A stretch of 64,000 nt of DNA from Aliidongia dinghuensis (GTDB taxonomy: Bacteria > Pseudomonadota > Alphaproteobacteria > ATCC43930 > CGMCC-115725), in NCBI RefSeq assembly GCF_014643535.1, contig NZ_BMJQ01000004.1:310001-374000 (forward strand), written 5' to 3'. Positions 1 to 8,547 of the stretch are shown one piece after another (within the stretch, counting starts at the first letter, position 1; every line of letters begins with the position of its first letter). Under the pieces are notes generated by a model. It did not search any database and was not told the DNA's origin. It worked only from the letters and a program-made list of their open reading frames with translations. The position numbers and the translations under genes were made by a program.

Positions 1-1
1 G

Positions 2-1627
2 GCAGCGGCGGCCGAGGGCCGGGCGCCGCGGATCATCGAGCTCATCAACGGCTGGGGCGGCGTCACCATGGCCTATCGCCGGCGCCTCGTCGATGCACCC
101 AGCTATACGCTCAATCACGAGGAGGTGGCGCTGGCGCTCGAAGAGGGCATCCGCATCGCCGAATGCCTGGCACCGGCGGAAATCGAGGTCGACGCCTGGG
201 GCCAGGCGCGCGGCATCGTCATGACGCCGCAGATCGTCGACGAGACGGGGCGCATCGCGCCGGCCGACACGACGGTGACCCTGCCGGCGCGCACCGTGCT
301 GATTGCGGCGGGGACCCAGCCCAACACCGTGCTCGGCCGTGAGGATCCGCACAACATCTCGCTCGACGGCCGCCACTTCCAGGCGTTCGACGAGACGGGC
401 CAGCCGGTCAAGCCGCAGAAGAGCGCCAAGCCCGCCGACGTCCATGTTCTGATCAGCCTGCGCCCCGACGGGCGCGCCATCAGCTTCTTCGGCGACCTGC
501 ACCCGTCCTACGCCGGCAACGTCGTGAAGGCGATGGGCAGCGCCAAGCAGGGCTATCCGGTCGTAAGCCGCGTGCTGGCGCGCCGCGCGCCGGCCGAGCC
601 TGCGCCGGCAGCGCTCGCGCGCACCATGAACGAGGGGCTGCGCCCGACCGTGCATGCGGTGACGCGGCTCACGCCGACCATCGTCGAGGTCGCGGTCAAG
701 GCGCCGTTTGCGGCGCGCGCGTTCGAGCCCGGGCAGTTCTATCGCCTGCAGAACTACGAGACGCGGGCGCTCTCGGCCGAGGGCACGCGGCTCGCCATGG
801 AGGGGCTGGCCTTGACCGGCGCCTCGGTCGACAAGGAGCAGGGGCTGCTCTCGACCATCGTGCTCGAGATGGGCGGCTCGTCCGACCTCTGCGCGCTCTT
901 GCAGCCGGGCGAGCCGATCGTGCTCATGGGCCCGACCGGCACGCCGACCGAGACGCCGGCCGGTGAGACCGTGCTGCTGGTCGGCGGTGGCCTCGGCAAC
1001 GCCGTGCTGTTCTCGATCGGCCAGGCACTGAGGCACCAGGGCTCGCGCGTCGTCTATTTCGCCGGCTACAAGCGCATGATCGACCGCTACAAGGTCGAGG
1101 AGATCGAGCGCGCGGCCGACCTCATCGTCTGGTGCTCGGACGAGGAGCCGGGCTTCGTGCCGGGCCGGCCACAGGATCGCGCGTTCGCCGGCAACATCGT
1201 CGAGGCGATGCGGGCTTATGCCTCTGGCGCGCTCGGCGGCGCGCCGGCGATCCCGCTGAGCGCGGTCGACCGCATCGTCGCGATCGGCTCCGACGGCATG
1301 ATGAACGCGGTCGCCCGCGCACGCCATGGCGTGCTGCAGCCGTACCTGAAGCCCGAGCATCATGCGGTCGGCAGCATCAATTCGCCGATGCAATGCATGA
1401 TGAAGGAGATCTGCGCCCAGTGCCTGCAGGTCCACAAGGACCCCGCGACCGGCGCCGAGACGGTGGTGTTCTCGTGCTTCAACCAGGACCAGTCGCTCGA
1501 CCAGGTCGATTTCACCAGCCTGCGCGCACGGCTCAGCCAGAACGGCGTGCAGGAGAAACTGACCAAGCAATGGATCGACCGCTGCCTGCACCAGCTGGGA
1601 CATCGCCCGGCTGTCGCGGCGGAGTAG
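2..1627 (+). CDS. GltD-like/PyrK-like fused flavoprotein oxidoreductase, 3' part
   Basis: Open from the first bases of the window, so the N-terminus is missing; 541 residues are visible. The first ~190 residues look like the end of a glutamate-synthase-small-chain type pyridine nucleotide-disulfide oxidoreductase (TVLIAAGTQPN, then ISFFGDLHPSYAGNVVKAMG, the usual closing FAD motif). From about residue 205 a ferredoxin-reductase-like module follows: GQFYRLQNY flavin loop, an NAD(P) loop VGGGLGNA near residue 327, and a cysteine set C465-x5-C471-x2-C474-x17-C492 like the [2Fe-2S] site of PyrK. Seen: the two modules in one frame. Known: GltD-like and PyrK-like subunits form NAD(P)H-ferredoxin enzymes such as NfnAB. 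Inferred: cytosolic electron transfer between NAD(P)H and an iron-sulfur partner; the physiological substrate is not evident. Confidence 0.75.
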   Translation, partial: AAAAEGRAPRIIELINGWGGVTMAYRRRLVDAPSYTLNHEEVALALEEGIRIAECLAPAEIEVDAWGQARGIVMTPQIVDETGRIAPADTTVTLPARTVLIAAGTQPNTVLGREDPHNISLDGRHFQAFDETGQPVKPQKSAKPADVHVLISLRPDGRAISFFGDLHPSYAGNVVKAMGSAKQGYPVVSRVLARRAPAEPAPAALARTMNEGLRPTVHAVTRLTPTIVEVAVKAPFAARAFEPGQFYRLQNYETRALSAEGTRLAMEGLALTGASVDKEQGLLSTIVLEMGGSSDLCALLQPGEPIVLMGPTGTPTETPAGETVLLVGGGLGNAVLFSIGQALRHQGSRVVYFAGYKRMIDRYKVEEIERAADLIVWCSDEEPGFVPGRPQDRAFAGNIVEAMRAYASGALGGAPAIPLSAVDRIVAIGSDGMMNAVARARHGVLQPYLKPEHHAVGSINSPMQCMMKEICAQCLQVHKDPATGAETVVFSCFNQDQSLDQVDFTSLRARLSQNGVQEKLTKQWIDRCLHQLGHRPAVAAE

Positions 1628-1628
1628 G

Positions 1629-1675
1629 GGCTATTCGGCGCTGGCCACGATGTCGTGTGCCAGCGCCGAATAGCC
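1629..1675. terminator. Perfect 17-bp hairpin at convergent gene ends
   Basis: Arms 1629-1645 and 1659-1675 are exact reverse complements with a 13-nt loop. The hairpin starts 2 nt after the stop of the flavoprotein gene and lies inside the last codons of the convergent lipoprotein gene, whose stop is at 1631-1633. There is no clear T-tract, so it may be a bidirectional terminator or an RNA-end stabiliser. Confidence 0.6.
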
Positions 1676-2341
1676 GGCGTCCTTCAGGCGCGCGACCTGG
1701 TCCTGGTCGCTGCTGCGCCGGCCAATCATGGCGCTCAGCTGCTCGTCGTCGATCGGCAGCGGGCGGTACATCCGCCAGTGGCCGGTAGCGACGTCGACCA
1801 GAACGGCGCGCAGCACGATGCGCATCTTCTGCGTCTGGTCCGGCACCAGCCAGCCGGCAATCGGGACCCACGACACGGCCTTGGTGACTTCGTCGGTCTT
1901 GGAGGACTCGAGCGTTCCCCAGTAACAGAGAAGTTGGCCGTAGCCGCCCTGTGCGGCAATGAGCCGGAGCTGCCGGGCGTAATCGTTGTGGGGCTGCCCC
2001 GGAACGCCGGAGAGCGAGCCGAGCGAGAAGTCAGCGCCGAGCGCGCTCAGCATTTCGCTATCGGGTGTCATGGCGCCCGACTGGATGACCAGGATCCGTT
2101 CGTTGCGATGCGGCGCCAGCTGCTTCGCCGATGCTAGGGTCTCGGCGATCTGCGTGTCGGTGATTGGGCCGGTTGCGGGCGCGCCCAAGACGTCGAAGTC
2201 GCTGAGTTCGCCGTGATAGAGCGGGTTGTTTGAGCCCGGGTAGCCGGAATTGGAAATTGATCGGGTCACGCAGCCCGCAAGCAACAGAGCGGCGATGGCG
2301 AGCACGCCCAATCGAGACGGGCGAAGGAACTTGGTCTGCAT
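1631..2341 (-). CDS. Predicted lipoprotein of unknown function
   Basis: 236 aa. A lipoprotein signal peptide runs from residue 1 to the lipobox LLAGC, with the acylated cysteine at residue 24. The mature part has alternating hydrophobic stretches and no catalytic motif I recognise. A segment near residues 150-190 (SWVPIAGWLVPDQTQKMRIV followed by a VDVATG stretch) resembles periplasmic lipoproteins that assemble on the membrane surface, but I cannot name the family. The gene is alone on its strand and its 3' end is folded into the terminator-like hairpin shared with the upstream convergent gene. Confidence 0.7.
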   Translation of the reverse strand: MQTKFLRPSRLGVLAIAALLLAGCVTRSISNSGYPGSNNPLYHGELSDFDVLGAPATGPITDTQIAETLASAKQLAPHRNERILVIQSGAMTPDSEMLSALGADFSLGSLSGVPGQPHNDYARQLRLIAAQGGYGQLLCYWGTLESSKTDEVTKAVSWVPIAGWLVPDQTQKMRIVLRAVLVDVATGHWRMYRPLPIDDEQLSAMIGRRSSDQDQVARLKDAGYSALAHDIVASAE

Positions 2342-2468
2342 CAGAAGGTTCCTGTTTTAGATCAGCCAGTTGACCAATCGCCGCCGATGCTAGCGTACGT
2401 GTATAGATGTCGCTCGTGGCAATTTTTGGATGTGTTTCCCAATCCGGCTCGCGCGATATCGCGGACAG

Positions 2469-3152
2469 CTACGCGGTTTTTGCCACGATCCACGTCTCCC
2501 TTACGTCGACGAACCGGGCGAAGCGCAGGTCTGCGGCGGTGAGGGCCTGCTCGATGTCGCTGAAGTCGATTTGCTCCGTGGTGAAGCAGTGGGTCCAGGT
2601 CTCGGCGCCGATCGTGTGCCTCAAGGTCATCCGCACGAGCGTGTCCTCGCGCACCACCGCGTCGACTTGGTTCCGCACGCCGTCCGCCTCCCAGGCGAAG
2701 CCGGGTTGGGCGCGGTCGAGCCAGCTCGGGTCGTGGCGCTGGATCAGCACCTGGCCGTCGGGCGCCAGATGCCGTCGGCAGGTCGCGAGCAGGGCGTGCC
2801 GTGTCTCGAAGCCGGGGGCATGGATCAGGCACGAGCCCATCAGCACCGCGTCGAACTGGCGGTCGAGCGCCAGGTCCTCGATGTCGGCGAGCACGGTTTC
2901 GGCGCCGCGGATCTCGGCCAGCATCTCGGGCGAATTGTCGACGGCCGTCACGCGATATCCCCGCGGCAGCAGTGGATGGGTGATGCGGCCGACGCCGGCG
3001 CCCAGCTCCAAAATGCTGCCGCCGGCCGGCACGGCTGCAGCGACGATATCCGGCTCCGGCCCCGGCTTCAGCTGCTTCCAGAAGTCGACCGAGCAGCCGT
3101 CGACGGTCCGCGCGCCCGGGCCGGTGCCGCCGTTCCTGATCATCGTTGCCAT
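2469..3152 (-). CDS. Class I SAM-dependent methyltransferase
   Basis: 227 aa from the ATG at 3152, chosen because GGAGG lies 8 nt upstream; an earlier in-frame GTG at 3161 has no such site. Motif I ILELGAGVG is near residues 47-55, followed by the acidic end of strand 2 (VTAVDNSPEML) and a motif II region (FDAVLMGSCLIHAP). This is the methyltransferase 11/25-type Rossmann fold that binds S-adenosylmethionine. The C-terminal half is rich in beta-strand-like sequence typical of small-molecule methyltransferases. The substrate cannot be read from the sequence and the neighbours give no pathway hint. Confidence 0.8.
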   Translation of the reverse strand: MATMIRNGGTGPGARTVDGCSVDFWKQLKPGPEPDIVAAAVPAGGSILELGAGVGRITHPLLPRGYRVTAVDNSPEMLAEIRGAETVLADIEDLALDRQFDAVLMGSCLIHAPGFETRHALLATCRRHLAPDGQVLIQRHDPSWLDRAQPGFAWEADGVRNQVDAVVREDTLVRMTLRHTIGAETWTHCFTTEQIDFSDIEQALTAADLRFARFVDVRETWIVAKTA

Positions 3153-3262
3153 CGCCTGCACCTCCGTCGCCGTTCCGGCCGATCTGTAGTACCGTCGTCA
3201 GGCGTCGTCCAGGCGTCGTCCCGCCCGCAAGTTGTGTTCCCACAAACGGTCGGAGGAGCGCG

Positions 3263-3508
3263 ATGCGTCTCGTCTTGCTTGGTCTTGCCCTGCTTGGTCT
3301 TGGGGGCGCGATGCTGACGCTGGCGCCGCCGGCTGAGGCGGCATCATCCGCACTGGGGCGAACGGTCCCGCCGGCATCGGTGCAGAAGCCGATCGAACAG
3401 GTCCGCATGGTGAGGCGCTGCCGCGTCGTGCGCGTCTGGCGCCGCGACCGTTACGGCCGCCGGCATCTGGTGCCGGTGCGCCGCTGCCACCGGGTTCACG
3501 TGTACTGA
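3263..3508 (+). CDS. Small secreted Arg-rich peptide
   Basis: 81 aa from the ATG at 3263, preceded by GGAGGAG at a good distance. Residues 1-26 form a signal peptide (hydrophobic Leu/Gly core ending APPAEA-A). The mature peptide of about 55 residues is strongly basic in its second half, with paired RRC elements (VRRCRVVRVWRR and VPVRRCHRVHV) that place two cysteines about 26 residues apart. Alphaproteobacterial genomes often carry such short exported basic proteins without known role. Possible disulfide bonding is inference. Codon use and the ribosome site support a real gene. Confidence 0.6.
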   Translation: MRLVLLGLALLGLGGAMLTLAPPAEAASSALGRTVPPASVQKPIEQVRMVRRCRVVRVWRRDRYGRRHLVPVRRCHRVHVY

Positions 3509-3592
3509 CGGCACATCGATCCCGGTTGTCGACGGCCGGTCCCGTGTGCTAGTCCCGGAGTCCTATACAAGTTTAGACAAGGGAGACGGCGG

Positions 3593-5140
3593 GTGGTCGA
3601 CGGTCATATCGAGCTGGTGCCGGGACATTTGTCGCTGCCGCAGCTCCGGGCACTCTACGAGAGCGACCGGCCGATCCGGCTCGCCGCGGACGCCTGGTCC
3701 GCCATCGAGCGGTCGGCGGACGCGGTCGGCGAGGTGCTGGCCGGTGGGCGCGCGACCTATGGCGTCAATACCGGCTTCGGCAGCCTCGCGACGACCCGCA
3801 TCCCGGCGGAGTCCGTCGCCACCTTGCAGCGCAACCTCGTGCTGTCGCACGCCGCCGGCACCGGGCCGCTCGTCGAGGACCGGCTCGTCCGGCTCATCCT
3901 GATCCTCAAGATCAACAGCCTGGGGCTGGGATATTCCGGCATCCGCCGGCCGACGCTCGAACTGCTGATCGAGCTCGTCAATCGCGGCATCCTGCCGTGC
4001 GTGCCGTCCCAGGGCTCGGTCGGCGCCTCCGGCGACCTGGCGCCGCTCGCCCATCTGACACTGCCGCTGATCGGCGAGGGCGAGGTGCGCGTGAACGGCG
4101 TGCGCATGCCAGCTGCCGCGGCGCTCGCCGAGGCCGGGCTCCAGCCGGTGACGCTCGGCGCCAAGGAGGGGCTGGCGCTCTTGAACGGCACCCAGGCCTC
4201 GACCGGATTCGCGCTCGCCGGCCTGTTCGCGATCGAGCATGTGCTGGCGGCGGGGCTCGTCTCGGGCGCGATGTCGGTCGACGCCATGCTGGGCAGCGAC
4301 GCGCCGTTCGAGGCCCGGATCCACGTGGTGCGCGGGCAGATCGGCCAGGGGCTGGTGGCGGAGAAGCTGGCGGCACTGCTCGCCGGCTCCGAGATCCGCA
4401 ACTCCCATCTCAATTGCGACCGGGTGCAGGACCCCTACAGCCTGCGCTGCCAGCCACAGGTGATGGGCGCCGTGCTCGATCTCATGAGCTATGCCGCGGG
4501 CGTGCTGCGCCGCGAGGCGAACGGCGTGTCCGACAATCCGCTCGTGTTCCGCAACGCGACCGACGGCACGGCCGAGATCGTGTCGGGCGGCAATTTCCAC
4601 GCCGAACCGGTCGCCTTCGCCGCCGACGCGCTCGCGATGGCAGTAGCCGAGATCGGCTCGATCTCGGAGCGGCGCATGGCGCTTCTGGTCGACGCCAAGA
4701 TGTCGAGCGGCCTGCCGGCCTTCCTTGTGGCCGAGCCAGGCCTGAACTCGGGCTTCATGATCGCCCAGGTGACCTCCTCGGCCTTGACGGCCGAGAACAA
4801 GATGCTGGCCCATCCGGCGAGTGTCGACAGCCTGCCGACCTCGGCCAACCAGGAAGACCATGTCTCGATGGCGGCCCATGGCGCGCGCCGGCTCGGCCGC
4901 ATGGCCGAGAATGCGGCGGCGATCGTCGGCATCGAGCTCCTGGCCGCGGCCCAGGGCATCGATTTCCGCACGCCGCTCCAGACGAGCCCGCGCCTCGCCG
5001 AGGCCATGGCGGCGATCCGGGCGCGCGTACCGTTCCTCGACCGCGACCGGATCATGGCGCCCGACATGGCTGCAGCATCGGCGCTGGTCGGCGAGGGCTG
5101 GTTTCGCCGGCTGGTGCCCGGTATTCTCCCGTCCGAATGA
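3593..5140 (+). CDS. hutH: Histidine ammonia-lyase
   Basis: 515 aa, GTG start. It removes ammonia from L-histidine to give trans-urocanate in the cytosol. The self-cyclising MIO triad Ala145-Ser146-Gly147 sits in [14 protein letters not shown], and YGVNTGFG carries the catalytic tyrosine. The SHAAGTGP stretch is typical of histidine rather than tyrosine/phenylalanine lyases, and NQEDHVSM supplies the late catalytic glutamate. Length matches the family (about 510). No hutU, hutI, hutG or hutC lies nearby; the next gene is a 2-hydroxyacid dehydrogenase 32 nt downstream. It may therefore be an unlinked member of the hut pathway or serve urocanate production alone. Confidence 0.93.
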   Translation: MVDGHIELVPGHLSLPQLRALYESDRPIRLAADAWSAIERSADAVGEVLAGGRATYGVNTGFGSLATTRIPAESVATLQRNLVLSHAAGTGPLVEDRLVRLILILKINSLGLGYSGIRRPTLELLIELVNRGILPCVPSQGSVGASGDLAPLAHLTLPLIGEGEVRVNGVRMPAAAALAEAGLQPVTLGAKEGLALLNGTQASTGFALAGLFAIEHVLAAGLVSGAMSVDAMLGSDAPFEARIHVVRGQIGQGLVAEKLAALLAGSEIRNSHLNCDRVQDPYSLRCQPQVMGAVLDLMSYAAGVLRREANGVSDNPLVFRNATDGTAEIVSGGNFHAEPVAFAADALAMAVAEIGSISERRMALLVDAKMSSGLPAFLVAEPGLNSGFMIAQVTSSALTAENKMLAHPASVDSLPTSANQEDHVSMAAHGARRLGRMAENAAAIVGIELLAAAQGIDFRTPLQTSPRLAEAMAAIRARVPFLDRDRIMAPDMAAASALVGEGWFRRLVPGILPSE

Positions 5141-5172
5141 AATCATCAGACAAATACGAGGAGAACGCCCCG

Positions 5173-6111
5173 ATGAAGCCCGAGATCCTGGTCGCCTCAC
5201 AGATGCCGGCGCCGACGATGCGCGCGCTCGAGGAGAATTTTACCCTGCACAAGCTCTACGAGGCTGAGGATCAGGCGGCGTTTCTGGCCGGGATCAAGGA
5301 TCGGGTGCGCGGCATCGCGACCTCGGGCGGCAAGGGGGCGAGTGCCGCGCTGATGGACGCCGTGCCCAAGACCGAGATCATCGCCAATTTCGGCGTCGGC
5401 TATGACGCGGTGGACGTGGGCGCGGCCAAGGCACGCAACATCGCCGTTACCAACACGCCGGACGTGCTGACCGACGACGTGGCCGACCTGGCGCTGGCCC
5501 TCTTGCTCGATGCCGCCCGGCTGGTGAGCCGGGCCGACCGCTTCGTGCGCGCGGGCCAGTGGCTGAAGGGCAATCATCCGCTCGGCCACGCGGTCGCCGG
5601 CAAGAAGCTCGGCATCGTGGGACTGGGCCGCATCGGCGCCGCCATCGCCACCCGCGCCGAGGCGTTCAAGCTCCAGGTCTCCTGGTACGGCCCGCGGCCG
5701 AAGCCGGACGTGAAATGGCCCTATGTCGCCGATCTGGTGGCGCTCGCGCGCGACGTCGATTTCCTGTGCGTCATCTGTCCCTTGACCAAGGACACGCACC
5801 ATCTCATCACCCGCGAAGTGATCGAGGCGCTGGGTCCCGAAGGCACGCTCATCAACGTGGCGCGCGGGCCGGTGGTGGACGAGCCGGCGCTGGTCGAAGC
5901 GCTCAAGGCCGGCAAGCTCGGCCACGCCGCCCTCGACGTGTTCGAGGACGAGCCCCGAGTGCCGGAGGCTCTCCTCGCCATGGACAATGTCGTGCTGCTG
6001 CCGCATCAGGGCAGCGCCACGATCGAGACCCGCACGGCCATGGGCCAACTCGTGGTTGACAATCTGGTGGCGCACTTCGCAGGCCAACCGCTGCTGACGC
6101 GGGTCGCGTAG
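5173..6111 (+). CDS. 2-hydroxyacid dehydrogenase (glyoxylate/hydroxypyruvate reductase type)
   Basis: 312 aa from ATG 5173, with a GAGGAGAA ribosome site just upstream. D-isomer-specific 2-hydroxyacid dehydrogenase fold: substrate domain with NFGVGYDAVDV, NAD(P) loop GIVGLGRIG at about residues 149-157, catalytic Arg in NVARGPVVDE, Glu in DVFEDEP and His in LPHQGSAT. The loop residues after the glycine motif resemble NADPH-preferring GhrB-like enzymes. It probably shares a transcript with hutH (32 nt gap) and ends in a terminator-like hairpin. Glyoxylate or hydroxypyruvate is the likely substrate by family. An aromatic or imidazole 2-oxoacid is possible given the neighbour, but this is speculation. 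Confidence 0.85.
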   Translation: MKPEILVASQMPAPTMRALEENFTLHKLYEAEDQAAFLAGIKDRVRGIATSGGKGASAALMDAVPKTEIIANFGVGYDAVDVGAAKARNIAVTNTPDVLTDDVADLALALLLDAARLVSRADRFVRAGQWLKGNHPLGHAVAGKKLGIVGLGRIGAAIATRAEAFKLQVSWYGPRPKPDVKWPYVADLVALARDVDFLCVICPLTKDTHHLITREVIEALGPEGTLINVARGPVVDEPALVEALKAGKLGHAALDVFEDEPRVPEALLAMDNVVLLPHQGSATIETRTAMGQLVVDNLVAHFAGQPLLTRVA

Positions 6112-6122
6112 GATCTATTCAC

Positions 6123-6157
6123 CGGGGGCAGGGGTGCTTAATACCCTGCCTCCCTTT
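6123..6157 (+). terminator. Terminator-like hairpin after the hydroxyacid dehydrogenase
   Basis: GGCAGGG (6127-6133) pairs with CCCTGCC (6144-6150), extended by GGG/CCC with one bulged T and followed by TTT. It lies 12 nt past the dehydrogenase stop and overlaps the last codons of the convergent toxin gene. Confidence 0.55.
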
Positions 6158-6428
6158 CATGCCGGACGGCCAGAAGCACGACGTCACGGCCATCGTAGCG
6201 GTACATCACGAGATAGCTGCCGCTGCCAAAGCCGACCGGCCACTCTCGAAACTCCGGCGGCATGTCTTCGGCGGGACGACCGGCCTGCGGGTGGGTTCCG
6301 AGCAGGCGGACGCCCTGCCGGATCGCCTTGACGGCGCGGGAGGCGGCATCGGGATTCTTGGGCTTGAGAAATCCATGCAATCTGGCGACGTCGCGGAGCG
6401 CGGCGGGCGACCAGATCAGTCGTGGCAC
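6138..6428 (-). CDS. RelE/ParE-family toxin
   Basis: 96 aa. Compact ParE-type fold: WSPAALRDVARLHGFL at the start, AVKAIRQGVRLLGTHPQAGRP in the middle, and the conserved closing strand pattern YLVMYRYDGRDVVLLAVRHERE. ParE toxins usually poison DNA gyrase and RelE toxins cleave mRNA on the ribosome; the sequence favours ParE. The start codon overlaps the end of the antitoxin gene by 13 nt, the usual translational coupling of such pairs. Confidence 0.85.
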   Translation of the reverse strand: MPRLIWSPAALRDVARLHGFLKPKNPDAASRAVKAIRQGVRLLGTHPQAGRPAEDMPPEFREWPVGFGSGSYLVMYRYDGRDVVLLAVRHEREAGY

Positions 6429-6700
6429 GGCGGCGGCTCTGCGTCCTCACCGGATTCGAGGCGTGCCAGCCAGGCGTCGGCTTCGTCGGCCGTCGCGTGC
6501 ATTCCCGTGGCCTGATATTCGGCCCAGGCTGCCAACGCCGACTGCCGAAACTGCTCGCGCCGTTCTTCGCGGTCGACATACTGCTCGATCGCTTCACGCA
6601 GGAGCCAGTGCGTCGAGCGACGGCGCGTCTTGGCGAGTTCTTGCACGCGACGCTTTGTTTCCTCGTCAAGCTTGACGCTCGTCGTCGATGTCGCCGCCAT
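6416..6700 (-). CDS. Ribbon-helix-helix antitoxin
   Basis: 94 aa from the ATG at 6700; the longer frame upstream runs through the operator and is rejected. The N-terminal TTSVKLDEETKRRVQELAK followed by RSTHWLLREAIEQYV is the CopG/ParD-like ribbon-helix-helix DNA-binding unit. The acidic tail (DEADAWLARLESGEDAE) would wrap the toxin. It lies first in the operon and probably represses it through the palindrome just upstream. Confidence 0.85.
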   Translation of the reverse strand: MAATSTTSVKLDEETKRRVQELAKTRRRSTHWLLREAIEQYVDREERREQFRQSALAAWAEYQATGMHATADEADAWLARLESGEDAEPPPCHD

Positions 6701-6712
6701 CGGGTGCTCCAA

Positions 6713-6731
6713 GGTGTTACCTGGCAACACC
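6713..6731. promoter_or_regulatory. Palindromic operator of the toxin-antitoxin operon
   Basis: GGTGTTaCCtGGcAACACC, a 19-bp near-perfect palindrome (one mismatched pair), centred 22 nt upstream of the antitoxin start. Ribbon-helix-helix antitoxins autoregulate through such sites, so this is the expected operator. Confidence 0.7.
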
Positions 6732-6843
6732 CTATCACATGGAGATTTGACGCGCGAGCGGGAGGGGGAACGGCGTCGAAGCGGTGCGACCCTCACTAAG
6801 TTCGCTGCCACTCATCACCCGCTCCCGCCAACCGAGGGAGGGT

Positions 6844-7857
6844 TTAATTTTCAAGCCGCGGCGTCGCGTCGAGCGGGATGATGGCCCCCCGGTGCTGGAT
6901 GACCGAGGCGGCGACGCGGCCGCCGAAGCGGGCTGATTCCGCCGGGCTTTGCCCCAGTAGGCGGGCGGCGAGATAGCCGCCGTTGAACGAGTCGCCGGCG
7001 GCGGTCGTGTCGATCGGCTTCACCAGCTCGGCGACCGGCACGGTCTCCTCGGCACCGCCAATCGAGATCAGGCTGCCGGCCTCGCCCTGCTTCACCACGA
7101 CCTCGCCGACGCCCAGGTCATGGAGCCGGGCGGCGACGTCGCGCGCGGTGCCGGGGCCGAACAGGTTCGCCTCGTCGTCGACCGAAGGGAGCGCGATGTC
7201 GACCAGCTTCAGGAAGCGCCGGAAGCAGCCGCGCGCCGCCTCGGCGCCCGGCCAGCCCGCTGGCCGGTAGTTGCCGTCATAGGCGATGGTCGTGCCTTGG
7301 GCGCGTGCCGCCGTCAGGACGTCGAAGAACCGGTCGCGCCCGGCGTCCGACAAGATCGAGAGCGTGATGCCGGAAAAGATCGCGAGGTCGGCCGCCGCGA
7401 TTTGCTCCGCAAGCGGGAAGGTCTCCGGCGCCTCGAACATCAGCTTCGCCGCCGCGGCCGAGCGCCAGTAGTAGAAGCGGCGCTCGCCGGCCGGATCGGT
7501 CTTGATCATGTAGAGGCCGGGCAGCTTGCCCGGCAGGCGTGCGACCGAGTCGGTCCCGATGCCTTCCGACTGCCAGAAGGCCAGCATCGAGTCGCTGTAG
7601 GGATCGTCACCGAGCGCCGTCAGATAATCGACCGCGATCCGGGCGCCGGCCGCGCGCTTCAGATAGACGGCGGTATTGAGCGTATCGCCGGCATATCCGA
7701 GCGCCAGCGCGCCCTGGCCGCGGTCGCTGAGCTCGATCATGCATTCGCCGATCGCGACCACCCGGGAAATCGCATTGCCGCTCCGCTCGCGGCGGACTTT
7801 CAGTCCCGGCCCCGCTTGGTTTAGGTTGGCGGCCATCGTCACTTTCGCATCACCCAT
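6844..7857 (-). CDS. kdgK: 2-keto-3-deoxygluconate kinase (PfkB family)
   Basis: 337 aa from ATG 7857; an ATG seven codons later is equally possible, and the conserved part begins near residue 33 (VVAIGECMIEL). PfkB-type sugar kinase: N-terminal GYAGDTLNTAVYLKR, then the C-terminal anion-hole signature DTTAAGDSFNGGYLAARL with the catalytic Asp. The opening ECMIEL and YAGDTLN pattern is that of KdgK, which phosphorylates 2-dehydro-3-deoxygluconate to KDPG. The gene diverges from the KDPG aldolase gene, so product and next enzyme are adjacent. The ~32-residue N-terminal extension is longer than usual. Confidence 0.85.
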   Translation of the reverse strand: MGDAKVTMAANLNQAGPGLKVRRERSGNAISRVVAIGECMIELSDRGQGALALGYAGDTLNTAVYLKRAAGARIAVDYLTALGDDPYSDSMLAFWQSEGIGTDSVARLPGKLPGLYMIKTDPAGERRFYYWRSAAAAKLMFEAPETFPLAEQIAAADLAIFSGITLSILSDAGRDRFFDVLTAARAQGTTIAYDGNYRPAGWPGAEAARGCFRRFLKLVDIALPSVDDEANLFGPGTARDVAARLHDLGVGEVVVKQGEAGSLISIGGAEETVPVAELVKPIDTTAAGDSFNGGYLAARLLGQSPAESARFGGRVAASVIQHRGAIIPLDATPRLEN

Positions 7858-7888
7858 ATCACCCAGGTCAAATTAGGGAGCCCTAGCC

Positions 7889-8512
7889 ATGCCCCAGCCG
7901 TTCGATCATACGCCGGTTATTCCGGTCCTGACCATCGAGCGGGTGGAGGATGCCATCCCGCTCGCGACCGCGCTCATCGAAGGCGGGCTCAACGCGCTCG
8001 AGGTGACCCTGCGCACGCCGAGCGCGCTCGGCGTGATCGAGAAGATCGCCCGCGACCTGCCGCATGCCCTGGTCGGCGCCGGCACGGTGCTGCGCACCGC
8101 CGACGTGACAGCGGCCAAGAATGCCGGCGCCAAGTTCCTGGTGAGCCCGGGCCTGACCCAGAGCCTCGCCGCGGCCGGCATCGCCTCGGGCCTGCCGTAC
8201 CTGCCGGGCGCCGTCACGCCGAGCGAGGTCATGATCGCCCGCGAATTCGGCTTCTCGTTCCTGAAATTCTTCCCGGCCAAGGAGTATGGCGGCGTCGCCA
8301 TGCTGAAGGCTTGGGCCCCGATCTTCCCCGGCATCGAGTTCTGCCCGACCGGCGGCGTCAGCGAGGCGAACGCCGCCGAGTACCTGGCGCTGCCGAACGT
8401 GCCGGTCGTCGGCGGCACCTGGGTCGCCAATGCCGAGGCGATTCGCAGCGGCGACTGGGCCGGCATCCGCGAGCGGGCCCTGCGCGCGTCGAAGCTGCGG
8501 CCGCCCCGGTAA
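7889..8512 (+). CDS. eda: KDPG aldolase (2-dehydro-3-deoxy-phosphogluconate aldolase)
   Basis: 207 aa, ATG start with AGGGAG upstream. Class I aldolase cleaving KDPG to pyruvate and glyceraldehyde 3-phosphate. Visible motifs: PVLTIERVEDAIPLATALIEGGLNALEVTLRT with the catalytic Glu, GAGTVL, the Schiff-base lysine in FLKFFPAKEYGG, and FCPTGGVSEANAAEYL closing the phosphate site. Length is standard for Eda. It is separated from kdgK by only 31 bp, so the two promoters must overlap, implying joint control. Confidence 0.93.
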   Translation: MPQPFDHTPVIPVLTIERVEDAIPLATALIEGGLNALEVTLRTPSALGVIEKIARDLPHALVGAGTVLRTADVTAAKNAGAKFLVSPGLTQSLAAAGIASGLPYLPGAVTPSEVMIAREFGFSFLKFFPAKEYGGVAMLKAWAPIFPGIEFCPTGGVSEANAAEYLALPNVPVVGGTWVANAEAIRSGDWAGIRERALRASKLRPPR

Positions 8513-8547
8513 CCGGCTAAGCCCCGTCCTCGACGCAGCTGATAGGG

